64,000 bases of DNA from positions 2,356,001 through 2,420,000 of the forward strand of contig NZ_CP088022.1 in assembly GCF_013373795.3 (NCBI RefSeq), in the 5' to 3' direction. Every line of letters starts with the position of its first letter. The first letter of the stretch is position 1. The position numbers were made by a program, and so were the translations under genes. This DNA comes from Bradyrhizobium quebecense (GTDB lineage Bacteria; Pseudomonadota; Alphaproteobacteria; Rhizobiales; Xanthobacteraceae). Below are positions 19,077 through 28,586 of this stretch, one piece after another. A model generated the notes under the pieces. It worked only from the letters and a program-made list of their open reading frames with translations. It ran no database searches and was not told the origin of the DNA.

Positions 19077-20402
19077 GTGGAGAACCGCGCAAAACACCTT
19101 GTTTTCCTGGGATGCGGGCTGTTGTGCGCTGCAGCATTGGCGCTTGGCGTGGCCAGCGCCCCGAGCGCGGCCGAAGGACCACAGGACAGCCAGCCGGCGC
19201 AGGCCGTAGGTGCTTTCGCTGCCAGTGCGCCGAATTTCCCGGTCGCATCCGGCGCCAGGCTTGCCGGCGACGACAAGCAGACCCGTTTCATCCTCGATCT
19301 CGACCGCAAGATCGAGTTTCGCGCCTTCCCGTTGGCCGATCCCTACCGTGTCGTGGTCGATATCCCGCAGGTCAATTTCCAGCTCGCTGCCGGCACCGGC
19401 TCGGCGGCGCGGGGATTGGTGAAGGCGTTCCGCTATGGCCTGGTGATGCCCGGCGGCTCCCGGATCGTGTTCGACATGACCGGCCCGGTGAAGATCGCCA
19501 ATTCCTACGTGCTCGATGCCGCCAACGGCCAGCCGCCGCGGCTGGTGCTGGATTTCGAGCAGGTCGATCGCACCAGCTTCATGCGGTCGCTCGCGCCGGA
19601 GGGCCGGCCCGAATTGAAGCCGTCGATTTCCGAAGCCACCACGGCGACCATTCCGGCCGTCACCACGGCGGCGCTGCCACCGGTTGCGACCACCGACTCC
19701 CGCCCGCTGATCGTGATCGATCCCGGTCATGGCGGCATCGACAACGGCACCCAGTCCGGCGACCAGACCGAGAAGAACCTGGTGCTGGGCTTTGGCCTTG
19801 CCCTGCGCGACCGGATCGAGAAGTCGGGTAAATATCGGGTGGTCATGACCCGGTCCGACGACACCTTCATCCCGCTCAACGACCGGGTGAAGATCGCGCG
19901 CTCGCAATCCGCGGCGCTGTTTGTCTCGGTCCACGCCGATGCCTTGCCGCGCCGCGAGGGCGACGCCCAGGGCGCCACGATCTACACCGTGTCCGACAAG
20001 GCGTCCGACGCCGAGGCCGAGCGGCTGGCGGAAGCGGAGAACAAGGCCGACGCGATCGCAGGCGTGAACCTGACCGACGAGCCGACCGAGGTCGCCGACA
20101 TCCTGATCGACCTCGCGCAGCGCGAGACCAAGACCTTCTCCAACCGCTTCGCCCGTCTGCTGATGGACGAGATGAAGTCCACGGTGCGGATGCACAAGCA
20201 TCCGCTGAAATCGGCCGGCTTCCGGGTGCTCAAGGCGCCCGACGTGCCGTCCGTTCTGGTGGAGATCGGCTATGTCTCCAACAGGGGCGACCTCGAGCAT
20301 CTGGTCTCCGAGAACTGGCGCAACAAGGCCGTCGGATCGATGGTCCAGGCGATCGACACGTTCTTCTCCAAACGGCTGGCAACCGCCGGACCGGCAAAGT
20401 GA
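19077..20402 (+). CDS. N-acetylmuramoyl-L-alanine amidase, AmiC-like (AMIN + Amidase_3)
   Basis: Cleaves the bond between peptide stem and MurNAc to split septal peptidoglycan. The 441-residue precursor starts with GTG at 19077, preceded by GGGAGG. A signal peptide covers about 1-33 (ALGVASAPSAAEG). The AMIN domain is at about 55-165 (TRFILDLDRKIEFRAFPLADPYRVVVDIPQVNF), then a Thr/Ala/Pro linker and the Amidase_3 domain from about 205. There it shows zinc-site sequences IDPGHGGIDNGT, FVSVHADAL and the catalytic Glu in SVLVEIGYVSN. The PBP1A gene follows after 280 bases on the same strand, a common pairing. Confidence 0.95.
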   Translation: MENRAKHLVFLGCGLLCAAALALGVASAPSAAEGPQDSQPAQAVGAFAASAPNFPVASGARLAGDDKQTRFILDLDRKIEFRAFPLADPYRVVVDIPQVNFQLAAGTGSAARGLVKAFRYGLVMPGGSRIVFDMTGPVKIANSYVLDAANGQPPRLVLDFEQVDRTSFMRSLAPEGRPELKPSISEATTATIPAVTTAALPPVATTDSRPLIVIDPGHGGIDNGTQSGDQTEKNLVLGFGLALRDRIEKSGKYRVVMTRSDDTFIPLNDRVKIARSQSAALFVSVHADALPRREGDAQGATIYTVSDKASDAEAERLAEAENKADAIAGVNLTDEPTEVADILIDLAQRETKTFSNRFARLLMDEMKSTVRMHKHPLKSAGFRVLKAPDVPSVLVEIGYVSNRGDLEHLVSENWRNKAVGSMVQAIDTFFSKRLATAGPAK

Positions 20403-20562
20403 AATTGGCCGCCTGAAAAGCCGGGGCCGTTGCCCGGAAGCCCTAGTTTGGCCACAGCGGCGACGCTATAGACAAAGGACCGCAGGTCCGCAGAATCGAC
20501 CATATTGTACGGCGGCTGTTGTATATTCGCGTGCGCAAGGCGGCTCGCTGGGCCAAGGCTTT

Positions 20563-20590
20563 GATGTAAAGGCCTCGATGCAAAGGCCTC
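20563..20590. repeat. 14-bp tandem direct repeat upstream of the PBP1A gene
   Basis: Two adjacent units, GATGTAAAGGCCTC and GATGCAAAGGCCTC (13 of 14 identical), about 90 bases before the PBP1A start. A third weaker version, TATGTAAGCCTTCG, follows at about 20593. Could be a regulator site or simple slippage; nothing decides. Confidence 0.5.
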
Positions 20591-20681
20591 GCTATGTAAG
20601 CCTTCGTTGTGTGAGGCTTCGCACTTTTGGACAGGCGCTCCTGACGATTGAGCGCCGGAGGGTAGGAACGGAACGTCGATA

Positions 20682-23183
20682 ATGCGCCTGCTCGTGCGGT
20701 TCATGGGTTTCTTGTTCGCCGCCGGAACCGTCGTGTTCCTGGTCGGTGTCGCCGCCGTCGCTGGCGCCATCTGGCATTTCTCCAAGGATCTGCCCGACTA
20801 CTCGCAGCTCCAGGACTATGAGCCGCCGGTGATGACCCGGGTGCACGCCGCCGACGGCGCGCTACTCGGCGAATACTCCAAGGAGCGCCGGCTTTATCTG
20901 CCGATCCAGGCCGTGCCGAAGCTCGTGATCAACGCGTTCCTCGCCGCCGAAGACAAGAACTTCTACGAGCACGGCGGCATCGACTATCAGGGCATGGCGC
21001 GCGCTGCGATCCTCTACGCGCAGAACTACGGCTCCAACCGCCGCCCGCAGGGTGCCTCGACCATTACCCAGCAGGTCGCCAAGAACTTCCTGCTGACGAA
21101 CGAAGTCTCGTTCGCGCGCAAGATCAAGGAAGCCCTGCTGGCGATGCGCATCGAGCGCGCCTATTCCAAGGACCGCATCCTCGAGCTCTACCTCAACGAA
21201 ATCTATCTCGGGCTCGGCGCCTACGGCATCGCGGCGGCGTCGCTGGTCTACTTCGACAAGTCGGTCAACGAGCTGACGATCGCCGAAGCGTCCTATCTCG
21301 CTGCGCTGCCGAAGGCGCCGGCCGCGCTGCATCCGGTCCGCAACCGTGACCGCGCGATCGAGCGCCGCAACTACGTGATCGACCGCCTGCTGGAGAACGG
21401 CTGGATCAAGCAGGCCGACGCCGACAAGGCGCGCAAGGACCCGCTCAACGTCACCAGCCGTTCGAACGGTGCGCACATCTTCGCCGGCGAGTATTTCGCC
21501 GAGGAAGTCCGCCGCGACATCTTCGAGCGCTACGGCGAAAAGAAGCTTTACGAGGGTGGCCTGTCGGTTCGCACCACGCTCGATCCCAAGATCCAGGTGA
21601 TGGCGCGCAAGACCATGGTCGCCGGCCTCGTCAATTACGATGAGGCGCAGGGCTGGCGCGGCGCGCCGCAGAAGCTCGACGTGTCCGGCGACTGGGGCGT
21701 CAAGCTTGCCGACGTCAAATCGCTCTCCGACATCTCGCCGTGGCGGATGGCGGTCGTGCTCGAGACCAGCGATCAATCGGCGCGGATCGGCTTCCAGCCC
21801 GGCCGCGAGCTCGGCGGCGCGGTCAGCAAGGAACGGCAGACCGGCATCATCACGATGGACGGCGTGCGCTGGGCCAAGACCAAGGGCAAGGCGCCGACCG
21901 CGGTCTCGCAGGTGCTGCAGCCCGGCGACGTGATCTATGCCGACCCGCTGGTGACCAAGGACGGCAACGCCGTCGAAGGCCAGTATCGCCTGCGGCAACT
22001 GCCTGAGGTCTCCGGCGCCATGGTGGCGATGGATCCGTGGACCGGCCGCGTGCTCGCGATGGTCGGCGGCTTCTCGTTCGACCAGAGCCAGTTCAACCGT
22101 GCGACGCAGGCCTACCGGCAGCCCGGCTCGTCGTTCAAGCCGATCGTGTACTCGTCGGCGCTGGACAACGGCTATACGCCGTCAACCACGGTGATCGACG
22201 CGCCGATCGAGATCGATCAGGGGCAGGGCGCCGGCGTGTGGCGTCCGGAGAACTATTCGACCGGCAAGTATTACGGCCCGACCACGCTGCGCAACGCGCT
22301 GCAGCGCTCGCTCAACACTGTGACGGTGCGGCTCGCGCAGGACATCGGCATGCCGCTGGTCGGCGAGTATGCCAAGCGCTTCGGTGTCTATGACGAATTG
22401 CCGAACTACCTGTCGTACGCGCTGGGTGCCGGTGAAACGACCGTCATGCGCATGGTCACGGCGTATTCGATGTTCGCCAACGGCGGCCGTCGCGTGAAGC
22501 CGACGCTGATCGATCGCATCCAGGACCGCTACGGCCATACCATCTTCAAGCACGACACCCGCGAATGCCGCGGCTGCGACGCGCCCGGCGGCTGGAAGAG
22601 CCAGCCGGAGCCGCAGCTCGTCGACCGCCGCGAGCAGGTGCTCGATCCGATGACGGCCTACCAGATCACCGAGATGATGGAAGGCGTGGTCCAGCGCGGC
22701 ACCGCGACCGTCGTGAAGGAGGTCGGCAAGCCGATCGCCGGCAAGACCGGCACCACCAACGATGAGAAGGACGTCTGGTTCGTCGGCTTCTCGCCGGATC
22801 TCGCGGTCGGCGTCTACATGGGTTACGACAAACCGCGCAATCTCGGCCGCACCGCCACCGGCGGTCACGTGGCGGCGCCGATTGCCCGCGACTTCCTCAA
22901 GCTTGCGCTCGCCGACAAGCCGCCGACCCCGTTCAAGGTTCCGGCCGGCATCAAGCTGATCCGCGTCGATGCCAAGACCGGCATGCGTGCCGGCCCAGGC
23001 GATAGCGGCAACACCATTCTCGAAGCCTTCAAGCCGGGCACCGCGCCGCCGGACAATTACTCGGTCATCGGTGTCGCCGATGCCGATGGCCGCGGTCCTG
23101 CACCCGGCCCGCAGCCGTCGCAGAGTGGCGGACAGCCGGATGGCGGCTTCTTCATGCGGCCGGGAACCGGGGGACTGTACTAG
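20682..23183 (+). CDS. mrcA: Penicillin-binding protein 1A (bifunctional transglycosylase/transpeptidase)
   Basis: Polymerises and cross-links peptidoglycan. The 833-residue protein has an N-terminal membrane anchor (residues 4-28). The GT51 glycosyltransferase domain shows AAEDKNFYEHGGIDYQGMARA, GASTITQQVAKNFLL and KIKEALLAMRIERAYSKDRILELYLNEIYLG. An OB-like insertion domain characteristic of PBP1A follows. The transpeptidase domain has the active serine in PGSSFKPIVY, the SLN triad in RSLNTVTVR and KTGTTN. The tail is Pro/Gly/Gln-rich. The gene follows the amidase gene on the same strand. Confidence 0.97.
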   Translation: MRLLVRFMGFLFAAGTVVFLVGVAAVAGAIWHFSKDLPDYSQLQDYEPPVMTRVHAADGALLGEYSKERRLYLPIQAVPKLVINAFLAAEDKNFYEHGGIDYQGMARAAILYAQNYGSNRRPQGASTITQQVAKNFLLTNEVSFARKIKEALLAMRIERAYSKDRILELYLNEIYLGLGAYGIAAASLVYFDKSVNELTIAEASYLAALPKAPAALHPVRNRDRAIERRNYVIDRLLENGWIKQADADKARKDPLNVTSRSNGAHIFAGEYFAEEVRRDIFERYGEKKLYEGGLSVRTTLDPKIQVMARKTMVAGLVNYDEAQGWRGAPQKLDVSGDWGVKLADVKSLSDISPWRMAVVLETSDQSARIGFQPGRELGGAVSKERQTGIITMDGVRWAKTKGKAPTAVSQVLQPGDVIYADPLVTKDGNAVEGQYRLRQLPEVSGAMVAMDPWTGRVLAMVGGFSFDQSQFNRATQAYRQPGSSFKPIVYSSALDNGYTPSTTVIDAPIEIDQGQGAGVWRPENYSTGKYYGPTTLRNALQRSLNTVTVRLAQDIGMPLVGEYAKRFGVYDELPNYLSYALGAGETTVMRMVTAYSMFANGGRRVKPTLIDRIQDRYGHTIFKHDTRECRGCDAPGGWKSQPEPQLVDRREQVLDPMTAYQITEMMEGVVQRGTATVVKEVGKPIAGKTGTTNDEKDVWFVGFSPDLAVGVYMGYDKPRNLGRTATGGHVAAPIARDFLKLALADKPPTPFKVPAGIKLIRVDAKTGMRAGPGDSGNTILEAFKPGTAPPDNYSVIGVADADGRGPAPGPQPSQSGGQPDGGFFMRPGTGGLY

Positions 23184-23289
23184 CGGTTGGCCAATCCAAA
23201 TCGCCGGGATAGCGTGGCCAAGCCGATTGCGCTTTGCCACGCCGGTCGCTACATCCCCGGCAAGCTTTTTCACCAACACCTGAAAGACC

Positions 23290-24421
23290 ATGCGCGCGGA
23301 AATCGAACGCCTTGTTGAAGAGATCAAGCAGTCAGTCGGGCTGCTGAGGAGGCATCTTTGACGTCGAACAATCGACGGCACGCCTCGCTGAGCTGAACAA
23401 GCTCGCTGAAGACCCCAATCTCTGGAACGATCCCCAGAAGGCCCAGCGGCTGATGCAGGAGCGCACCTCGCTGGAGGACGCGCTCTCCGGCATCGGCAAG
23501 GTCGAGCGCGAGCTCGAGGACAATATCGGCATGATCGAGCTCGGCGAGGCCGAGAACGATGCGGCCGTGGTCGCCGAGGCCGAGAAAGCGCTCAAGGACC
23601 TCAAGAAAGAGGTCGCCCGGCGCGAGCTGGAAGCGCTGCTCTCGGGCGAGGCCGACAAGTTCGATTCCTACCTCGAAGTCCATGCCGGCGCCGGCGGCAC
23701 CGAGAGCCAGGACTGGGCGCAGATGCTGCTGCGCATGTACACGCGCTGGGCGGAGAAGCACGGCTTCAAGATCGAGTTCCTCGAGGAGTCGCAGGGCGAA
23801 GAGGCCGGCATCAAGTCCGCCACCATCCAGATCTCCGGCCATAATGCCTATGGCTGGTTGAAGACCGAGGCCGGCGTGCATCGCCTGGTGCGCATCTCGC
23901 CGTTCGATTCCAACGCGCGGCGGCACACGTCGTTTTCGTCGGTGCAGATTTTCCCGGTGATCGACGACAGCATCAAGATCGAGATCAAGGAGTCCGATGT
24001 TCGCACCGACACGATGCGGTCGGGCGGCGCCGGTGGTCAGCACGTCAACAAGACCGAGTCGGCGGTGCGCCTGACGCACATCCCGACCGGCATCGCGGTG
24101 GTCTGCCAGGCCGGCCGCTCCCAGCACAAGAATCGGGCGCAGGCCTGGGACATGCTGCGCGCGCGGCTTTATGAGATGGAGCTGAAGAAGCGCGAGGAGC
24201 AGGCCGCCGCCGATCAGGCGGCCAAGACCGAGATCGGCTGGGGTCACCAGATCCGCTCCTATGTGCTGCAGCCCTACCAGATGGTGAAGGATTTGCGCAC
24301 CGGTGTGCAGACCTCCGACACCTCCGGGGTGCTCGACGGCGATCTCGATGAATTCATGGCGGCGACGCTGGCGCAGCGTGCCTTCGGCACCGGGCCCGGC
24401 TCCGTCGAGGATGTGGATTAG
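23290..24421 (+). CDS. prfB: Peptide chain release factor 2 with programmed +1 frameshift
   Basis: RF2 releases peptides at UGA and UAA. The gene begins at ATG 23290 and reaches an in-frame UGA at codon 24 (23359-23361). Skipping one base there joins it to the long frame ending at 24421, for 376 residues, the normal RF2 length. The sequence across the joint reads [33 protein letters not shown], matching RF2 proteins. The stop-recognition tripeptide SPF ([11 protein letters not shown]) and the hydrolysis motif GGQ ([10 protein letters not shown]) are present. The usual autoregulation applies: low RF2 favours the shift. The next gene starts 3 bases after the stop. Confidence 0.97.
23347..23361 (+). 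promoter_or_regulatory. prfB: prfB recoding site (internal SD, CTT-TGA-C)
   Basis: AGGAGG at 23347-23352, a three-base CAT spacer, then slippery CTT at 23356 and TGA followed by C. Spacing and order equal the classical RF2 frameshift signal, where the anti-SD contact pushes the ribosome forward by one base. Confidence 0.95.
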
Positions 24422-24424
24422 CCC

Positions 24425-25294
24425 ATGCCGCGCGTCGCTTTCATCGGATTGGGACGCATGGGCCACGGCATGGCCGGCCGTTACCTCGATGCCGGCTTCA
24501 CCGTCGCGGTGTGGAACCGGAGCAAGGCCAAGGCCGACGATTTGATCGCGCGCGGCGCGCTGTGGGCGACTTCGCCGGAGGACGCCGCGATCGACGCCGA
24601 TGCGGTCGTGACCATGGTCGCCGACGACGAGGCATCGCGCGCCGTCTGGCTGACCCGGGACGGCGCCGCTGCCACCATGAAGGCCGGCACGCTCGCGATC
24701 GAATGTTCCACGGTCTCGTATCAGCACACGCTCGATATGGCGCGCGAGCTGCACAGCCGCGGCCTGATCTACATCGATTGTCCGGTCACCGGGCTCCCCG
24801 AAGCGGCGGCCGCGGGCAAGCTGACGTTGCTGGTGGGCGCCGATGCCGCTGATCTCGAGAAGGCACGGCCGTTCCTCGCGCCGATTGGCAGCACGATCCG
24901 CCATTTCGGCGCAGTCGGCACCGGCACTGTCTTCAAGCTGATCAACAATCTGATCGGTGCGGTGCAGATCGCAAGCCTCGCCGAGGGCGTCGCGATCGCC
25001 GAGCAGGCCGGCCTCGACATGCAATTGGTCGCCGAGGCGCTGGCGACCGGTGCGATCGCGAGCCCGCAGGTGATCCGCCTCAGCAAGCGGATGATCGACC
25101 GCAACTTCTCCGGTGCGTCATTCACGGCGGCGCTGCGCCACAAGGATGCCGACTACGCCGTGCGTCTCGCCGAGACGCTGCTGCCCGGCGTGCCCGTGAG
25201 CCGCGCCGCGCTCACCGCCTACGACAAGGCCAAGGCCCATGCGCCCGATGCCGACGAGGGCCAGATGATCGAGATCGTGTCGCGGCCGAAATAG
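24425..25294 (+). CDS. Beta-hydroxyacid dehydrogenase (3-hydroxyisobutyrate dehydrogenase family)
   Basis: An NAD(P)-dependent oxidation of a beta-hydroxy acid; the exact substrate is unknown. The 289-residue protein has the family's N-terminal Rossmann motif VAFIGLGRMGHGMAGRYLDAGFTVAVWNRS. Next come the substrate-loop region YIDCPVTGLPEAAAAGKLTLLVG, where the family usually has the signature DAPVSGG, and the catalytic Lys region GTVFKLINNLIGAVQIASLAEG. The C-terminal helical domain includes FTAALRHKDADYAVRLAE. The Pro-Val-Thr-Gly-Leu-Pro variant of the substrate loop departs from the usual VSGG. It begins 3 bases after prfB and is probably co-transcribed with it. Confidence 0.88.
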   Translation: MPRVAFIGLGRMGHGMAGRYLDAGFTVAVWNRSKAKADDLIARGALWATSPEDAAIDADAVVTMVADDEASRAVWLTRDGAAATMKAGTLAIECSTVSYQHTLDMARELHSRGLIYIDCPVTGLPEAAAAGKLTLLVGADAADLEKARPFLAPIGSTIRHFGAVGTGTVFKLINNLIGAVQIASLAEGVAIAEQAGLDMQLVAEALATGAIASPQVIRLSKRMIDRNFSGASFTAALRHKDADYAVRLAETLLPGVPVSRAALTAYDKAKAHAPDADEGQMIEIVSRPK

Positions 25295-25378
25295 GCAGAG
25301 CCGCCATTCACGGAAATCGGGTGGCCAGCGACGCCGCGCCCGGCTAGGCATCTGCGCCTGCGTAGATGAGTGCCCGCC

Positions 25379-26314
25379 ATGCCTTCCGCCGACAACAGGA
25401 TCGATCGCCGCGACTGGGGGCTGCTCGGCTTTCTGTCGGTGCTGTGGGGCGGCTCGTTCTTCTTCAACGGCGTGATCCTGCGCGAATTGCCGCCGCTGAC
25501 CCTGGTGCTGCTGCGCGTTGTGCTCGGCGCGCTCATCCTGCTGCCGCTGCTGCGCGCCCGGAAGATCGAGTTCCCGCGTGGCCTTGCTGGTTGGGCGCCG
25601 TTCGCCGCGATGGGGCTGTTCAACAACGCGCTGCCGTTCTCGCTGATCGTGTTCGGGCAGACTTATATTTCGAGCGGGCTGGCCTCGATCCTCAATGCGA
25701 CGACGCCGCTGTTTGCGGTGGTCGTGATGGCGATGGCCGGCGAGGAGCGGCTGCAGGCGCGCCGCGTGGCGGGCGTGGTAGTCGGACTGATCGGGGTCGC
25801 GATCCTGCATGGTGATGCGCTCGGCTTCGAGAGCGGGCAGGGCATCGGCATCCTGCTGTGCCTCGCTGGCGCCTTCAGCTACGGCATCGCGGCGCTGGTC
25901 GGGCGGCGGCTGCCGCAGCGCGTGCCGCCGCTGGGCACGGCGACGTTCCAGATGATGGCCTCCAGCGTGATGATGGCGGTCGTCGCCGGTATGGCCGAGC
26001 GACCCTGGCTGCTGCCGATGCCGCATCTGACCACGTGGCTCGCCGTGCTCGGGCTCGCGGCGCTGTCGACGGCGCTGGCCTATATCGTGTTCTTTCAGAT
26101 CCTGCAGCGCTCCGGCGCGACCAATGTGATGCTGGTGACGCTGCTGCTTCCGGTCACCGCGATGCTGCTCGGCTTCTTCGTCCTCGGCGAGCCGGTCGCG
26201 CCGCGCGAGGTGATCGGCGCGCTCGTGATCGCCAGCGCACTGCTCTTGATCGACGGGCGCGTCTTGACCTGGTTCAGCCGCGCGCCTGTTTCCACGCCGC
26301 ATACCAGCCGGTGA
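25379..26314 (+). CDS. EamA-domain (DMT superfamily) transporter
   Basis: An inner-membrane exporter of metabolites, substrate unknown. Roughly 311 residues with ten predicted helices in two EamA repeats: the first starts LLGFLSVLWGGSFFFNGVILRELPPLTLVLLRVVLGALILLPLL, the second GIGILLCLAGAFSYGIAALVGRRLP. The second repeat ends VTLLLPVTAMLLGFFVLGEPVAPREVIGALVI, a classic DMT motif. ATG 25379 was preferred to an in-frame GTG at 25370. The 3' end overlaps the convergent carbamoyltransferase gene by 41 bases (26274-26314), so one stop lies inside the other gene. Confidence 0.9.
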   Translation: MPSADNRIDRRDWGLLGFLSVLWGGSFFFNGVILRELPPLTLVLLRVVLGALILLPLLRARKIEFPRGLAGWAPFAAMGLFNNALPFSLIVFGQTYISSGLASILNATTPLFAVVVMAMAGEERLQARRVAGVVVGLIGVAILHGDALGFESGQGIGILLCLAGAFSYGIAALVGRRLPQRVPPLGTATFQMMASSVMMAVVAGMAERPWLLPMPHLTTWLAVLGLAALSTALAYIVFFQILQRSGATNVMLVTLLLPVTAMLLGFFVLGEPVAPREVIGALVIASALLLIDGRVLTWFSRAPVSTPHTSR

Positions 26315-28427
26315 AGCGGCCGCTGTCGCGCTCGCCGCCGTGCCAGGCGGCAGAGGCGGTGCCGTCGTCGGCGACCAGCACCACGGCGTCGAGCCCCCTG
26401 GAGCGGCGCAGCGTGTCCATCGCCTGCGCCGGCGTCTGCGCGATCGGGCCCGCGACGTTGAACGACGTGTTGACCGACATCTCGACGCCGATATGGCGGC
26501 CGAGCGCCTTCAGGTAAGCGTAGGTGAGGGGATCGTCGGCCTCGCGCACGATCTGGATGCGGCCGGTGCCGTCGGCATGCACCACGGCGGGAATCTTCGC
26601 GCGTGCCTCCGGCTTCGAGTGCGCCGTGAGCACCATGTAGTTGTAGGCGTTGTAGTCGTCGTCGGACGCGCCGTCTTCCAGCTCGAAATAGTCGCGCGCG
26701 GCCTGCAGGGTCGCCATCGGCGCCAGCGGGCGGATCGCCTCGCGGTACTTGACGCGCTCGTTGAGCCGCTCGCGCACCTCGGGGTCGCAGGGGTTGGCGA
26801 GGATCGAGCGATGGCCGAGCGCGCGCGGGCCGGTTTCGGCCGCGCCCTGATAGATCGCGATCACGCCGCCTTGCGCCACCATGGAAGCCATCAGATCGGC
26901 GACCGCATCGCGCCCTTCTGATGTCGCGACATTGCCGATCTCGGTCGAGGCGACGTCGTCGGCGCGCAGCGCCGCGGCGATGTCGGCGTTCGAGGGCGGC
27001 AGGCCGCAATAGAAGGCGTGCGACAGCGGCGCACCGCGCGCGGCGCCCGCCATATGCGCGAACAGCCAGGCCGCGCCGATCGGCACGCCGGGATCGCCGG
27101 GCACCGGCGGCACCCACATATGCAGCCGCGTCTTGCGCTGCTGGGCGCGTTCGAACCAGGCCTCGTCAAAGTGCTCGAGCAGCCGCATGTTGCCGAGCGC
27201 GTTCAGCGCTACGCCGCCGGTCAGCACCAGGCGGTCGGTGCCGGTGATGCGCAGGAGATGATCGATGACATGGATCATCGCGTCCTCGAACACCAATTGC
27301 GTCGCGGCCGCCTTGTCGACGCGGTCCTTGGTGTCGGCGCGGTGATTGATGTCCTCGACGCGCAGCACGGCGTCGGGATTCCAGAGCTGGTCGGGCCGCA
27401 GCGGCTGGCCGAGAATATCGATCAGCGGCTGATGATAGGGATTATCGGCGGGGTCGGCGTACCAATTGGCCATCGCGCGATTGAGCTGCACGCTGCCATT
27501 GCGCCCGAGTTGCAGCACCGCCTTCAGGCGTTGATAGTAGGGATTGGTGGCGCGGTTCATGTCGCCCCAGGCGGCGGCGCCCATGTAGCGGCCCTCGCTG
27601 GAGAGCCAGGTCCAGCCGCCCTGGCTCGACGAGATCACGGTGTAGAAGGCGCCGAGCGAGTCGAACAGGCTCTCATTGCAATAGAGCCGCTTCATCTCGC
27701 CGTTCTCGGCGACATAGAGCGAAATCGAGCCGACGTCGCCGGTGCCGTCGAGCACCGCAATCGCGACACGCTCGCGCACACCGGCGAACGGCGATGCGGT
27801 GAACGAGTACCAGGCATGATTGTCATGATGCGGCATGCAGATCAGCGGCAGCTGTTCGCCAAGCCCGTACATCTTGCCGAGCCTGCGCGCGATGCGCCGC
27901 ACCTGGTCCATCTGGCGCAGGTTGATCGCCGGCGCGATCGGCGCGCGGAGCAATTTGATGCTGGCCGGCGCTTCCTCGAGCGAGGTGCGGATCAGCATCG
28001 CCATCAGCGCCGGATAATCCCAGGTGGTGACGAAGGCCGCGATGTCGCCGACGTCGCGGCCCATCCGTTGCAACACCTTGCGCATGTCTTCGAGCGCGTG
28101 TTGCGGAAACTCGTTGGTGTGTTTGTTTCCGGAAAAGCGCTCTTCCTCGTTGTTGACGATCAGGCGCGGTCCGTCCTTCTGGGTGACCTCGACCAGCGCG
28201 ACGCCGGTGTTGTGGGTGCCGGGGCAGGCGAGGCCGGCGATATAGACGGTCTCGCCGCGCTGCAGCTTCTCGCGGATCGAGGCGATCGTGCGCTGCGCGA
28301 ACTCGCCGTTGGCCTTGTGCAGGCCACGCTTCGCCAATGCACGTTCGCTGAGGCGGCGCGTGATCTCATAGCCCGCGGCCGCAATACGCGGATGCCGCGG
28401 ACCGGTACGAATGTCCGGTTTACGCAA
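26274..28427 (-). CDS. Carbamoyltransferase, NodU/CmcH/TobZ family
   Basis: Transfers a carbamoyl group from carbamoyl phosphate through a carbamoyladenylate to a hydroxyl of a sugar or other acceptor; NodU decorates Nod factors. The 717-residue protein has the two parts of the family. The Kae1/ASKHA-like domain shows PGTHNTGVALVE, EEERFSGNKHTNEFP, the metal-site CMPHHDNHAWYSF, AVLDGTGDVGS, EGRYMGAAAWGD and LVLTGGVALNALGN. The YrdC-like carbamoyltransferase domain shows ETGPRALGHRSILANP, KYREAIRPLAP and SVNTSFNVAGPI. It carries about 60 residues before the core. The nearby polysaccharide cluster suggests a surface-sugar acceptor; that is inference. Confidence 0.92.
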   Translation of the reverse strand: MRKPDIRTGPRHPRIAAAGYEITRRLSERALAKRGLHKANGEFAQRTIASIREKLQRGETVYIAGLACPGTHNTGVALVEVTQKDGPRLIVNNEEERFSGNKHTNEFPQHALEDMRKVLQRMGRDVGDIAAFVTTWDYPALMAMLIRTSLEEAPASIKLLRAPIAPAINLRQMDQVRRIARRLGKMYGLGEQLPLICMPHHDNHAWYSFTASPFAGVRERVAIAVLDGTGDVGSISLYVAENGEMKRLYCNESLFDSLGAFYTVISSSQGGWTWLSSEGRYMGAAAWGDMNRATNPYYQRLKAVLQLGRNGSVQLNRAMANWYADPADNPYHQPLIDILGQPLRPDQLWNPDAVLRVEDINHRADTKDRVDKAAATQLVFEDAMIHVIDHLLRITGTDRLVLTGGVALNALGNMRLLEHFDEAWFERAQQRKTRLHMWVPPVPGDPGVPIGAAWLFAHMAGAARGAPLSHAFYCGLPPSNADIAAALRADDVASTEIGNVATSEGRDAVADLMASMVAQGGVIAIYQGAAETGPRALGHRSILANPCDPEVRERLNERVKYREAIRPLAPMATLQAARDYFELEDGASDDDYNAYNYMVLTAHSKPEARAKIPAVVHADGTGRIQIVREADDPLTYAYLKALGRHIGVEMSVNTSFNVAGPIAQTPAQAMDTLRRSRGLDAVVLVADDGTASAAWHGGERDSGRFTGWYAAWKQARG

Positions 28428-28586
28428 TCAGAACGCCTCGACTCGTGATCCCCACGTCGACTTCAATCATAAATAGCGCCAGGCAACAATGCCGTTTCGC
28501 CCAACGGAAAAACCCAGCGCTTGCCAGCACATGCGTCTCTTGCGAGACTTGCCGTCAAAACCACGACAAAAATCGGGGAGAAAACG

